11,879 bases of DNA, taken from contig JAHDHT010000019.1 in the NCBI GenBank assembly GCA_020631175.1, positions 1 to 11,879 on the forward strand, given 5' to 3'. Every line of letters starts with the position of its first letter. Within the stretch, counting starts at the first letter, position 1. Below are positions 7,317 through 11,879 of the stretch, in pieces. The DNA is from Chitinophagales bacterium. Lineage in GTDB: Bacteria > Bacteroidota > Bacteroidia > Chitinophagales > JAHDHT01. The position numbers were made by a program, and so were the translations under genes. The notes beneath the pieces were generated by a model that was not told where the DNA came from, ran no database searches, and worked only from the letters and a program-made list of their open reading frames with translations.

Positions 7317-8429
7317 GTGAATAAAGGTTTTTACATACTAAACATTATGATCATTGCTGGAATGCTGTTTTCAGGTTGCTTTGGTTCGGCTGCTGTTGAA
7401 AAAGACGCCCGTGATGATGTACGTAAATATTTGGATGCAGCTCAAAAAAGAAAAAATGTTGAACACATTATTCATGCTCAAGTTGAAACAGATGTAGTTT
7501 TCACAAAAGATGTAGATGATGACGGTGCTGATGATCCTGCTATCTGGATCCACCCAACAAATCCTTCCAAAAGTATTGTTTTTGGGTCGAATAAAAAGAA
7601 AGGTATTCATTCTTATTTATTGAATGGGGCCGAAGTTCAATTTGTGAAGTATGCCAAAATAAATAATATTGATATTCGTCAACAAGTCAACTGGGGTGAT
7701 CAAAAAATTGATATTCTTGCCGGAAGTAATCGTTCTTCAAATGCTGTTGATTTATTTTTAATCGATGAATTTGGAAGGATAAATACCGAGCCTGATTTTA
7801 TGATAGGTCTTGGGGAATTTGAACCTTATGGTTTGTGTCTATATAAATCTATGGAAGGAGATACTTATATTTTTGTAAATAATAAATATGGAGATGTATA
7901 TCAATTATCAATGAATTATACCGATAGTTTAGAAAGCAGAATAATTCGTAGATGGAAGTTAGATTCACAGGTTGAAGGTATGGTTGTTAATGATCAAAAG
8001 GCGATTTTATATATTGGGGAGGAAGAAAAAGGAATTCATATTTATTCTGCAAATCCTGCTGATACAAATAAAGGAAGAATTTTAAAGGGATCAAATGAAA
8101 ATGAAATGATGAATTTCGATATTGAGGGAATTTCATTGATTGATCCTCATTATTTAATTGCTTCAATTCAGGGAAGTTTTAGTTATGCTTTGTTTGATCT
8201 AACTACAGATGAATATTTAACCTCATTTAAAATAAATAAATCGATTGTAGATGGGGTTGAGGAAACGGATGGACTAGATGTGTATTCCCATAGTCTTGGA
8301 GGTCAATTTCCGAATGGTATTTTAGTTGTGCAGGATGGATTTAATTATGATGGAGAAGAATTAAAGAAGCAAAACTTTAAATTGATCGACCTTCAATTGA
8401 TAAGAGATATTATAGAAACGGCTGATTGA
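7317..8429 (+). CDS. Beta-propeller phytase (3-phytase-like) lipoprotein
   Basis: A 370-residue beta-propeller phytase, a Ca-dependent enzyme that removes phosphate from phytate or other inositol phosphates. The family signature is nearly continuous: DDPAIWIHP (residues 72-80), SNKKKGIHSYLLNG, NNIDIR near 116-121, EPYGLCLY, VEGMVV, LYIGEEEKGIHIY, FDIEGISLI, ASIQGSF, EETDGLDV and VVQDGFN. The GTG start gives the N-terminus MNKGFYILNI and a lipobox LFSGC with Cys21, so it should be an outer- or inner-membrane lipoprotein. Starting at the ATG at 7347 instead would leave only ten residues before the Cys and no positive charge, so the GTG is preferred. Its stop codon ends the 5' arm of a hairpin. 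A phosphate-scavenging role fits; promoter not clear. Confidence 0.92.
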   Translation: MNKGFYILNIMIIAGMLFSGCFGSAAVEKDARDDVRKYLDAAQKRKNVEHIIHAQVETDVVFTKDVDDDGADDPAIWIHPTNPSKSIVFGSNKKKGIHSYLLNGAEVQFVKYAKINNIDIRQQVNWGDQKIDILAGSNRSSNAVDLFLIDEFGRINTEPDFMIGLGEFEPYGLCLYKSMEGDTYIFVNNKYGDVYQLSMNYTDSLESRIIRRWKLDSQVEGMVVNDQKAILYIGEEEKGIHIYSANPADTNKGRILKGSNENEMMNFDIEGISLIDPHYLIASIQGSFSYALFDLTTDEYLTSFKINKSIVDGVEETDGLDVYSHSLGGQFPNGILVVQDGFNYDGEELKKQNFKLIDLQLIRDIIETAD

Positions 8430-8446
8430 TGATTCAATCAGCCGTT
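8417..8446. terminator. Bidirectional hairpin overlapping the phytase stop codon
   Basis: AACGGCTGATTGA at 8417-8429 pairs perfectly with TCAATCAGCCGTT at 8434-8446 across a TGAT loop. The TGA stop of the phytase is the last three bases of the 5' arm. The minus-strand zinc-knuckle/TerD gene ends at 8463, so the hairpin separates two convergent genes. The T-tract is weak on both sides. Confidence 0.75.
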
Positions 8447-8462
8447 CTTGATTAGAGGGGTA

Positions 8463-10700
8463 TTAAGACAGGAAATAATTATTAATTGCTTCACGATTTA
8501 AAGCCCATTCTTCATTGTAAACTAAATCTGCATCTTCACTTTTATCTGTCAATAAAATGTTTTGTGCTTCTGCTTTTAATTCGAGTAAGTTTCCAAGTTT
8601 TAATTTGGAGTTTAGTTTGTTCAGTAAAGCTTTTACTCCGGTTAAATTTAGTTGTTGAACAACTTGTCCCTGAAAAGGCATTTCCAACCAGATAATAACT
8701 TTTCGTTTAATATCTAAAACTCCAAACACCAGACCTTTTCTCAAATTTGATTTAATCTGAATGCTTTGACTTACATGTGCAGGATTATATCCGACTCCAT
8801 GCTTATTAATGGTCATTGGATATTTGCTATCCATCCATCCAACAAACATATTTTCAGCTAAGCTTCCGATGCTGTATGCATTACAAGTGAACACTACATA
8901 TTCGGCTTCATTGAGTTTTTGGATATCAATATCAATGTATTCGGCCGTTCCGACCATGTGCGGGATATTAATAACATCACCGCTATGCTTACATCCTAAT
9001 GTATTTAAACGGCTGTAGCTGCATCGATCGGTTTTATCTTTGTAAATAATACTACAACTTAAATCCATATCCAATCTTTGTGCAGGAAGTCCTTTACCCC
9101 AGGCCATGAACAATCTTACTGTATCACCTTTAACAGGAAATTCTGTTCCCATTAAAGCAGAAGGTAATTGTTGTAATTCTTCATTTCGATCACCAACCGA
9201 CAAAGGAATATTGTATAAGGATGGATGGATAAACATTTGTTCACCGGATTTTACTTCTTTAGTGAATTTTAGTTTATAGATATCCAGACATAATGTTTTC
9301 ACTTTATCTGCCATTTCCTCTAACTGTTCGTCAAAATAAAAGTCAAGCAATTTATTCGCCGCAATAGTTTTTGTGTTTCCTGATTTTAAGCGAACTGATC
9401 GCTTGACATTTTTTGAGAAATAGTAATCTGCATACATTGCTAATGAAACAATCAATCTTAATGATACTTTATCAGCCACTTTTTTAAATTGTTCAATGCA
9501 GTAATCAGCATCGAACCAAAGCATACTCGCAAACAAATTTCTTGCGAAAGTGCCGGGCTTTTGTTTTAAGTGATTGAAGTATTCTTCTTTTTGATTTTTC
9601 AGTTTATATGTATTAAGCTGACCATTCCACACATCATAATTTCTGTGATAAAATGCATGTAATAGTTTACCCAGATTTTCATTTCCTTTTCTTTTTGCGT
9701 ATTCGGATAACCGTAAAGCTCTGATGATGCGAACCCACATTGATCGGTTTGGGTGCATTATTTCACATTGCTTTTTGTAATCTTTTGCCAAGTCATTAAT
9801 CCAGTTGCTATGAATGGCACAGGTTTTACGATCATATTTCAACTTAAGCATACTTTTCATTTCGTATTCTTTTGCTGAAACCTGAGCGGAAGGAAGATAT
9901 AAATGTCTTCCGTTTTTCATACTTTGTTCAATTAATGCTTTTGGACGAACAATTTTTAATCGCCTTGTTTTTTGAAACCAAAGTAATCGTAAAAGGTCTT
10001 CCATGTCATTAATTAAAAGCTTTGCTAATTCAAGTCGATTTGAATTAAATAAAATATTTGCGAGCAAAATTTTTGTTTCTTTCATTTCGACTTCAGCAAT
10101 TAAGTTTTCATCGATATTATAATGATCGATTAAAATTTTTAGATCTTCAATTTGACCGCTATCCAGAGGCACTTTGCTTTTAAGTAATTCATGGTACAAT
10201 GCTTTTAATTCTTCTTCAGTAATTATTTTTAAAACTTTCAGATGGCTGGAATTTCCGGTAATAACTCCTTCAAATGTTTCAATAGCCGTTCCGCAAAATG
10301 GACAACCATTAAAACGTTCGATTTCAAAAGTTCCTTCCGGAATAAAGCATCCGCAAGTCAGTTTTGATCCTTTTTTCAGATTAAACAAGTTAGCTAGGTA
10401 GGTTAAGATGTAATCGGCCATTGAAGTATTAATCGGACGATTCCAATCTTTCACCATTGGTGTCCAGTTCAATTGGATGCCTGTAATCTCTTTTAATGTT
10501 TCAAAGATTTTCAGCTGATCAGCAATATTCAATTTATTTACTTCCTGTAATGCATTTTCAGAAAAAGAAAAACCTAATTGATTTATATGCTTTAACAGGT
10601 TAAAGGTTTGCGTTGTTAGCTGTTCAGTTGTTTCTGACTGAGCTTTTGCTGTTTTAATAAAAACGGCACCTTTTCGAATTGCAACTTTTTGTAAATTCAT
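8463..10700 (-). CDS. MXAN_6230/SCO0854-like protein with Cys4 zinc knuckle and C-terminal TerD-like domain
   Basis: A 745-residue cytoplasmic protein. Near the N-terminus, C116-x-C118 and C133-P-F-C136 (CGC...CPFCG) form a zinc knuckle where RING-type members have their finger; only four ligands are seen, so it is a reduced finger. The middle (about 140-520) is helical, with a HPNRSMW...EYAKRKGNENLGKLLHAFYHR segment resembling the W-x-x-x-LHPxxYAKR pattern I recall from the MXAN_6230/SCO0854 family. Residues about 525-650 read as TerD-like: VRLFMAWG, RLDMDLS (Ca-binding DxDLS) and HSGD, then EYIDIDIQKL. I prefer the ATG at 10700, preceded by AAAAAAAGAAAGACA, over the upstream in-frame ATG at 10745. 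That one adds a Lys-rich 15-residue leader lying inside an inverted repeat. The tRNA/structured-RNA array sits directly upstream on the same strand. Related proteins are, from memory, linked to stress and RNA-repair/conflict neighbourhoods; the function here is inferred. Confidence 0.7.
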   Translation of the reverse strand: MNLQKVAIRKGAVFIKTAKAQSETTEQLTTQTFNLLKHINQLGFSFSENALQEVNKLNIADQLKIFETLKEITGIQLNWTPMVKDWNRPINTSMADYILTYLANLFNLKKGSKLTCGCFIPEGTFEIERFNGCPFCGTAIETFEGVITGNSSHLKVLKIITEEELKALYHELLKSKVPLDSGQIEDLKILIDHYNIDENLIAEVEMKETKILLANILFNSNRLELAKLLINDMEDLLRLLWFQKTRRLKIVRPKALIEQSMKNGRHLYLPSAQVSAKEYEMKSMLKLKYDRKTCAIHSNWINDLAKDYKKQCEIMHPNRSMWVRIIRALRLSEYAKRKGNENLGKLLHAFYHRNYDVWNGQLNTYKLKNQKEEYFNHLKQKPGTFARNLFASMLWFDADYCIEQFKKVADKVSLRLIVSLAMYADYYFSKNVKRSVRLKSGNTKTIAANKLLDFYFDEQLEEMADKVKTLCLDIYKLKFTKEVKSGEQMFIHPSLYNIPLSVGDRNEELQQLPSALMGTEFPVKGDTVRLFMAWGKGLPAQRLDMDLSCSIIYKDKTDRCSYSRLNTLGCKHSGDVINIPHMVGTAEYIDIDIQKLNEAEYVVFTCNAYSIGSLAENMFVGWMDSKYPMTINKHGVGYNPAHVSQSIQIKSNLRKGLVFGVLDIKRKVIIWLEMPFQGQVVQQLNLTGVKALLNKLNSKLKLGNLLELKAEAQNILLTDKSEDADLVYNEEWALNREAINNYFLS

Positions 10701-10728
10701 TGTCTTTCTTTTTTTGTTAATAAAAAAA

Positions 10729-10811
10729 TCAAACGGTAATTTCAAGACTCAGTCTTAATTATAGTTAAGTGGCATAACATGCCGCAAGTAAGTCTTAATT
10801 GACCGTTTGAT
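10729..10811 (-). other. Structured element E just upstream of the TerD-like gene
   Basis: ATCAAACGGT (10729-10738) and ACCGTTTGAT (10802-10811) form a perfect 10-bp stem closing a 63-base interior. Inside are a hairpin GGCAT-AAC-ATGCC (10771-10783), a near-palindrome AAGACTCAGTCTT (10744-10756) and the direct repeat AGTCTTAATT at 10751-10760 and 10791-10800. It ends 28 bases before the preferred start at 10700, so it could be a leader structure, an operator, or the last RNA of the array. Confidence 0.5.
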
Positions 10812-10822
10812 ATCAGGTAATC

Positions 10823-10869
10823 AAGTGAAACGGGTTGAGCGTTTGCAAAGCTTGTTGAGTATTTCACTT
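10823..10869 (-). other. Structured element D
   Basis: On the minus strand AAGTGAAA (10869-10862) pairs with TTTCACTT (10830-10823) around a 31-base interior holding an AGC-TTTGCAAAC-GCT mini-hairpin. It sits 9 bases after element A. No tRNA T arm is present. An RNA product is possible but unproven. Confidence 0.35.
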
Positions 10870-10878
10870 TTGACCTTG

Positions 10879-10936
10879 TATCTTCTGTTGGAGTCGAACC
10901 AACGGTACCTATAGGGTACATCCTTCAGAGAAGATA
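10879..10936 (-). ncRNA. D-armless tRNA-like RNA element A
   Basis: The 58-base minus-strand element folds as a reduced tRNA. An 8-bp acceptor-like stem, TATCTTCT/AGAAGATA, joins without a gap to a perfect 5-bp T arm GTTGG-TTCGACT-CCAAC with a canonical T loop (TTCRANY). Between them on the 5' side are only 25 bases: CTGAAGGATGT and one small hairpin, GTACC-CTATA-GGTAC. There is no D stem and no normal 7-base anticodon loop. The GG of GGATGT could play the part of G18-G19 by docking into the T loop. The same GGATGT is at the same place in element B. Either a degenerate tRNA or a true tRNA mimic; the perfect stems favour the latter. Confidence 0.6.
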
Positions 10937-10938
10937 GG

Positions 10939-11036
10939 TGGCGCAGCCTTGGAATCGAACCAAGCAAAAGAGTAGGTTTTTATTGACCGAAGCAGGGTTG
11001 CGATAATTTAAAAACCAAACATCCAGATCTGCGCCA
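10939..11036 (-). ncRNA. D-armless tRNA-like RNA element B
   Basis: The 98-base minus-strand element starts only 2 bases from element A and has the same plan. An 8-bp acceptor-like stem, TGGCGCAG/CTGCGCCA, is followed (after one unpaired G) by a perfect T arm CTTGG-TTCGATT-CCAAG. On the 5' side ATCTGGATGT leads into an 8-bp hairpin, GGTTTTTA (11016-11009) with TAAAAACC (10982-10975), closing a 26-base loop. A pyrimidine-rich TACTCTTTTG strand precedes the T arm. No D stem and no credible anticodon arm is present. It is longer than element A mostly because of the big hairpin. Confidence 0.6.
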
Positions 11037-11051
11037 TTTTTTGTTGAGGCG

Positions 11052-11131
11052 GGGCCATCCTGAAAATCAAATTGTTTTTCAGTTTGAATATTTATATCGG
11101 ATTTCGATATAAACCATGTTCAGGACGACCC
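11052..11131 (-). ncRNA. Structured three-way-junction element C
   Basis: On the minus strand GGGTCGTCCTGAA (11131-11119) pairs with TTCAGGATGGCCC (11064-11052) in a 13-bp stem containing two G-U pairs. On the plus strand these two positions become C-A/A-C mismatches, so the minus strand is the likely RNA. The interior carries a perfect 9-bp hairpin, TTTATATCG-AAATC-CGATATAAA (11113-11091), and a weaker CAAA/TTTG hairpin (11086-11068) that actually pairs slightly better on the plus strand. There is no T arm. It resembles the lower-stem plus modules plan of Y RNAs only in outline. Confidence 0.5.
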
Positions 11132-11163
11132 TTATCAATCACAATACAAATCTCACATATCAC

Positions 11164-11182
11164 TACGCAATCAATTTGCGTA
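11164..11182. other. Small hairpin between tRNA-His-like gene and element C
   Basis: TACGCAA (11164-11170) pairs with TTGCGTA (11176-11182) across a 5-base loop. There is no T-run on the minus side, so it looks more like a spacer or processing hairpin than a terminator. Confidence 0.4.
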
Positions 11183-11196
11183 ATAATATAACTTTT

Positions 11197-11269
11197 GGGT
11201 ACCAGCGGGATTCGAACCCTGATCTTCGCATGCACAGTGCGCTATTTTGCCAATTAAACTACAGGTACC
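11197..11269 (-). tRNA. tRNA-His(GUG)-like, degenerate
   Basis: The anticodon loop CTGTGCA gives GUG, the D arm GTTT-AATTGGCA-AAAT is typical of bacterial tRNA-His, and C73 matches His identity. Several features are wrong: the obligatory G-1 is absent (T instead), the acceptor has six pairs plus T7-T66, and one extra base lies before the D stem. The T stem keeps only three pairs (49-65 C-C, 50-64 A-G), and 27-43 is G-A. CCA is not encoded. It probably derives from tRNA-His but should be a poor HisRS substrate. It may be a pseudogene or a decoy. Confidence 0.6.
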
Positions 11270-11276
11270 ATATATT

Positions 11277-11294
11277 GGGCGAATTAATTCGCCC
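11277..11294. repeat. Spacer palindrome 1 (GGGCGAATTAATTCGCCC)
   Basis: A perfect 18-bp palindrome between the His-like and Gln tRNA genes. It is the first of three copies in this array. As RNA it would give an 8-bp hairpin only with a tight loop; as DNA it is a symmetric binding site or a dispersed repeat. Confidence 0.85.
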
Positions 11295-11303
11295 ATACTT
11301 TTG

Positions 11304-11375
11304 CTGACCCGGCAGGATTTGAACCTGCGCCATCGGTGTCAAAGACCGATATGCTCACCGTTACACTACGGGTCA
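11304..11375 (-). tRNA. tRNA-Gln(UUG)
   Basis: Full cloverleaf: acceptor TGACCCG/CGGGTCA, D arm GTG-TAACGGTGAG-CAT, anticodon arm TCGGT-CTTTGAC-ACCGA with UUG, and T arm GCAGG-TTCAAAT-CCTGC, all paired. The weak first pair U1-A72 and G73 fit GlnRS identity. The variable loop is 4 bases. CCA is not encoded. This is the cleanest tRNA in the array. Confidence 0.9.
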
Positions 11376-11392
11376 GTTTGTTCTTTAATTCG

Positions 11393-11465
11393 TACAGGAA
11401 GAGAGATTCGAACTCTCAAAATTTCGGGTCTAAACCGAACGCGTCTGCCGTTCCGCCATTCCTGC
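11393..11465 (-). tRNA. tRNA-Leu(UAG) lacking the long variable arm
   Basis: Acceptor GCAGGAA/TTCCTGT (first pair G-U), a Leu-type D arm GCG-GAACGGCAGA-CGC, anticodon arm TTCGG-TTTAGAC-CCGAA with UAG, and T arm GAGAG-TTCGAAT-CTCTC are all fully paired. A73 matches Leu. The oddity is a 5-base variable loop (ATTTT): bacterial tRNA-Leu is class II, with a long variable stem. So this is a well-folded Leu-derived tRNA reduced to class I size. Charging by LeuRS is uncertain. Confidence 0.8.
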
Positions 11466-11471
11466 TGGTAG

Positions 11472-11489
11472 GGGCGAATTAATTCGCCC
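11472..11489. repeat. Spacer palindrome 2 (GGGCGAATTAATTCGCCC)
   Basis: Second perfect copy, between the Leu and Lys-like tRNA genes, preceded by CTGGTAG as in copy 3. Confidence 0.85.
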
Positions 11490-11496
11490 TTATTGG

Positions 11497-11569
11497 TTGG
11501 GTTACCGGTACTCGAACCCGGGACTCCCGGTGTAAAAGACCGGTGCTCTAACAACTGAGCTACACCCCA
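11497..11569 (-). tRNA. tRNA-Lys(UUU)-like with broken T stem
   Basis: The D arm GCTC-AGTTGTTA-GAGC and anticodon arm CCGGT-CTTTTAC-ACCGG with UUU are intact, and A73 fits Lys. The nearly invariant G53-C61 pair is G53-A61 here, and the acceptor TGGGGTG/TAACCCA has G5-A68. These damage T-loop closure and the acceptor stem while leaving the anticodon arm perfect. CCA is not encoded. Confidence 0.75.
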
Positions 11570-11593
11570 ATTTGTGGTGAACATTCCACCTGG

Positions 11594-11617
11594 TAGCGGC
11601 GAATTAATTCGCCCCTA
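11594..11617. repeat. Spacer palindrome 3 (variant)
   Basis: GGCGAATTAATTCGCC at 11598-11613 is flanked by one C-C mismatch and then TAG/CTA, so the symmetric unit is wider but imperfect. It lies between the Lys-like and Asn-like tRNA genes, and the left flank CTGGTAG is shared with copy 2. Confidence 0.8.
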
Positions 11618-11624
11618 CAATATG

Positions 11625-11696
11625 CTGAGTGTGCAAGATTCGAACTTGCGACCATAGGCTTAACAGACCTCTGCTCTACCACTGAGCTAAAACTCA
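11625..11696 (-). tRNA. tRNA-Asn(GUU)-like
   Basis: The D arm GCTC-AGTGGTA-GAGC and T arm GCAAG-TTCGAAT-CTTGC are perfect. The anticodon loop CTGTTAA gives GUU, and U1-A72 and G73 fit AsnRS/Asn identity. Defects are an acceptor mismatch T6-C67 in TGAGTTT/ACACTCA and an anticodon stem with G27-A43 mismatch plus a T-G wobble. It may still function. CCA is not encoded. Confidence 0.75.
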
Positions 11697-11702
11697 ATTT
11701 TG

Positions 11703-11774
11703 CATCCCGTAGGGGAATCGAACCCCTGTCTTCTGATAGAAAGTCAGATGTACTGGCCACTATACGAACGGGAC
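11703..11774 (-). tRNA. tRNA-Glu(UUC)
   Basis: Acceptor GTCCCGT/ACGGGAT (first pair G-U), D arm GTA-TAGTGGCCAG-TAC, anticodon arm TCTGA-CTTTCTA-TCAGA with UUC, and T arm AGGGG-TTCGATT-CCCCT are all paired, with G73. Sequence is close to ordinary bacterial tRNA-Glu. Position 37 is U, where a purine is nearly universal. CCA is not encoded. Confidence 0.87.
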
Positions 11775-11792
11775 GTATATGGGCTGGTTTTG

Positions 11793-11866
11793 TATAAGCG
11801 GCAGGAGTCGAACCTGCAATAACCCTCAGTCCAAGTGAGGTAACCACGCCAATGGATCGCGCCTAT
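11793..11866 (-). tRNA. tRNA-Pro(UGG)-like, atypical
   Basis: Acceptor ATAGGCG/CGCTTAT (one G-U), anticodon arm CCTCA-CTTGGAC-TGAGG giving UGG, T arm GCAGG-TTCGACT-CCTGC and A73 are all good. Against a normal tRNA-Pro: A1-U72 instead of the conserved C1-G72, A37 instead of G37, C8 instead of U8, and a T11-T24 mismatch in the D stem, which leaves CCA/TGG as its only continuous pairing. It is the last complete element before the right edge, and the array probably continues beyond. Confidence 0.6.
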
Positions 11867-11879
11867 AGTTCTACAGACG

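Noticed and set aside
10701..10745. Upstream ATG as the start of the zinc-knuckle/TerD gene
   Set aside because: The extra 15 residues fall in AT-rich sequence overlapping inverted repeat E, while the ATG at 10700 has an A/G-rich upstream sequence and begins where family similarity seems to begin. Not fully excluded.
10939..11036. tmRNA or class II tRNA-Ser reading of element B
   Set aside because: No tag-coding frame or tmRNA-size body. A possible GCU loop (CTGCTTC) has only a 3-bp stem inside the larger hairpin.
11052..11131. Calling element C a Y RNA
   Set aside because: The overall plan is similar, but I do not see the conserved Ro60-binding helix sequence and no TROVE gene is in the window.
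11366..11847. Two overlapping minus-strand open frames of 72 and 95 residues
   Set aside because: They read straight through several tRNA genes. The shared GELIRxY peptide is only the translation of the spacer palindrome.

Overview
The window looks like chromosomal DNA of a low-GC Bacteroidota species. Evidence: a secreted protein ending in a type IX secretion (T9SS) type A sorting domain, a Bacteroidota-type promoter (TTTG, 19 bases, TATCTTTG) at 2161-2191, and GTCATCCTGAGCGAAG-type dispersed repeats typical of these genomes. I cannot place it at genus level.

Left part (1-1804, minus strand): a probable two-gene unit, a GNAT-like protein followed after 17 bases by a membrane fatty acid desaturase. 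A 409-base intergenic stretch follows, with a spaced direct repeat (1855-1901) and a GC-rich, structured, repeat-like element (about 1955-2121).

Centre (2161-8446, plus strand): three exported proteins. The first is a 983-residue vanadium-dependent haloperoxidase/PAP2-type enzyme with six 43-residue MopE-like acidic repeats and a T9SS tail. After a 494-base intergenic stretch with two small tandem repeats comes a 504-residue secreted Tyr/Gly/Ser-rich protein with a recognisable but unnamed C-terminal domain. Last is a beta-propeller phytase lipoprotein. Strong hairpin terminators follow the second and third genes. All three act outside the cytoplasm; two look like phosphate/halide chemistry, but nothing shows that they are one pathway.

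Right part (8463-11879, minus strand): the most interesting region. Reading in the minus direction there are seven tRNA genes or tRNA-like genes in a row (Pro-UGG-like, Glu-UUC, Asn-GUU-like, Lys-UUU-like, Leu-UAG, Gln-UUG, His-GUG-like). Three of the spacers hold an 18-bp palindrome, GGGCGAATTAATTCGCCC or a variant. Next come five structured non-tRNA elements, two of them apparently D-armless tRNA mimics with perfect acceptor stems and canonical T arms. Then comes a large gene for a protein with an N-terminal Cys4 zinc knuckle and a C-terminal TerD-like domain, resembling the MXAN_6230/SCO0854 RING family. Several tRNAs carry changes that should impair normal translation: missing long variable arm, broken G53-C61 pair, no G-1 on His, A37 in Pro. 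Anticodon arms and discriminator bases are kept. My working hypothesis is one stress or conflict module in which decoy, sensor or spare tRNA-like RNAs are made together with the zinc-knuckle/TerD protein. The array probably continues past the right edge of the window.
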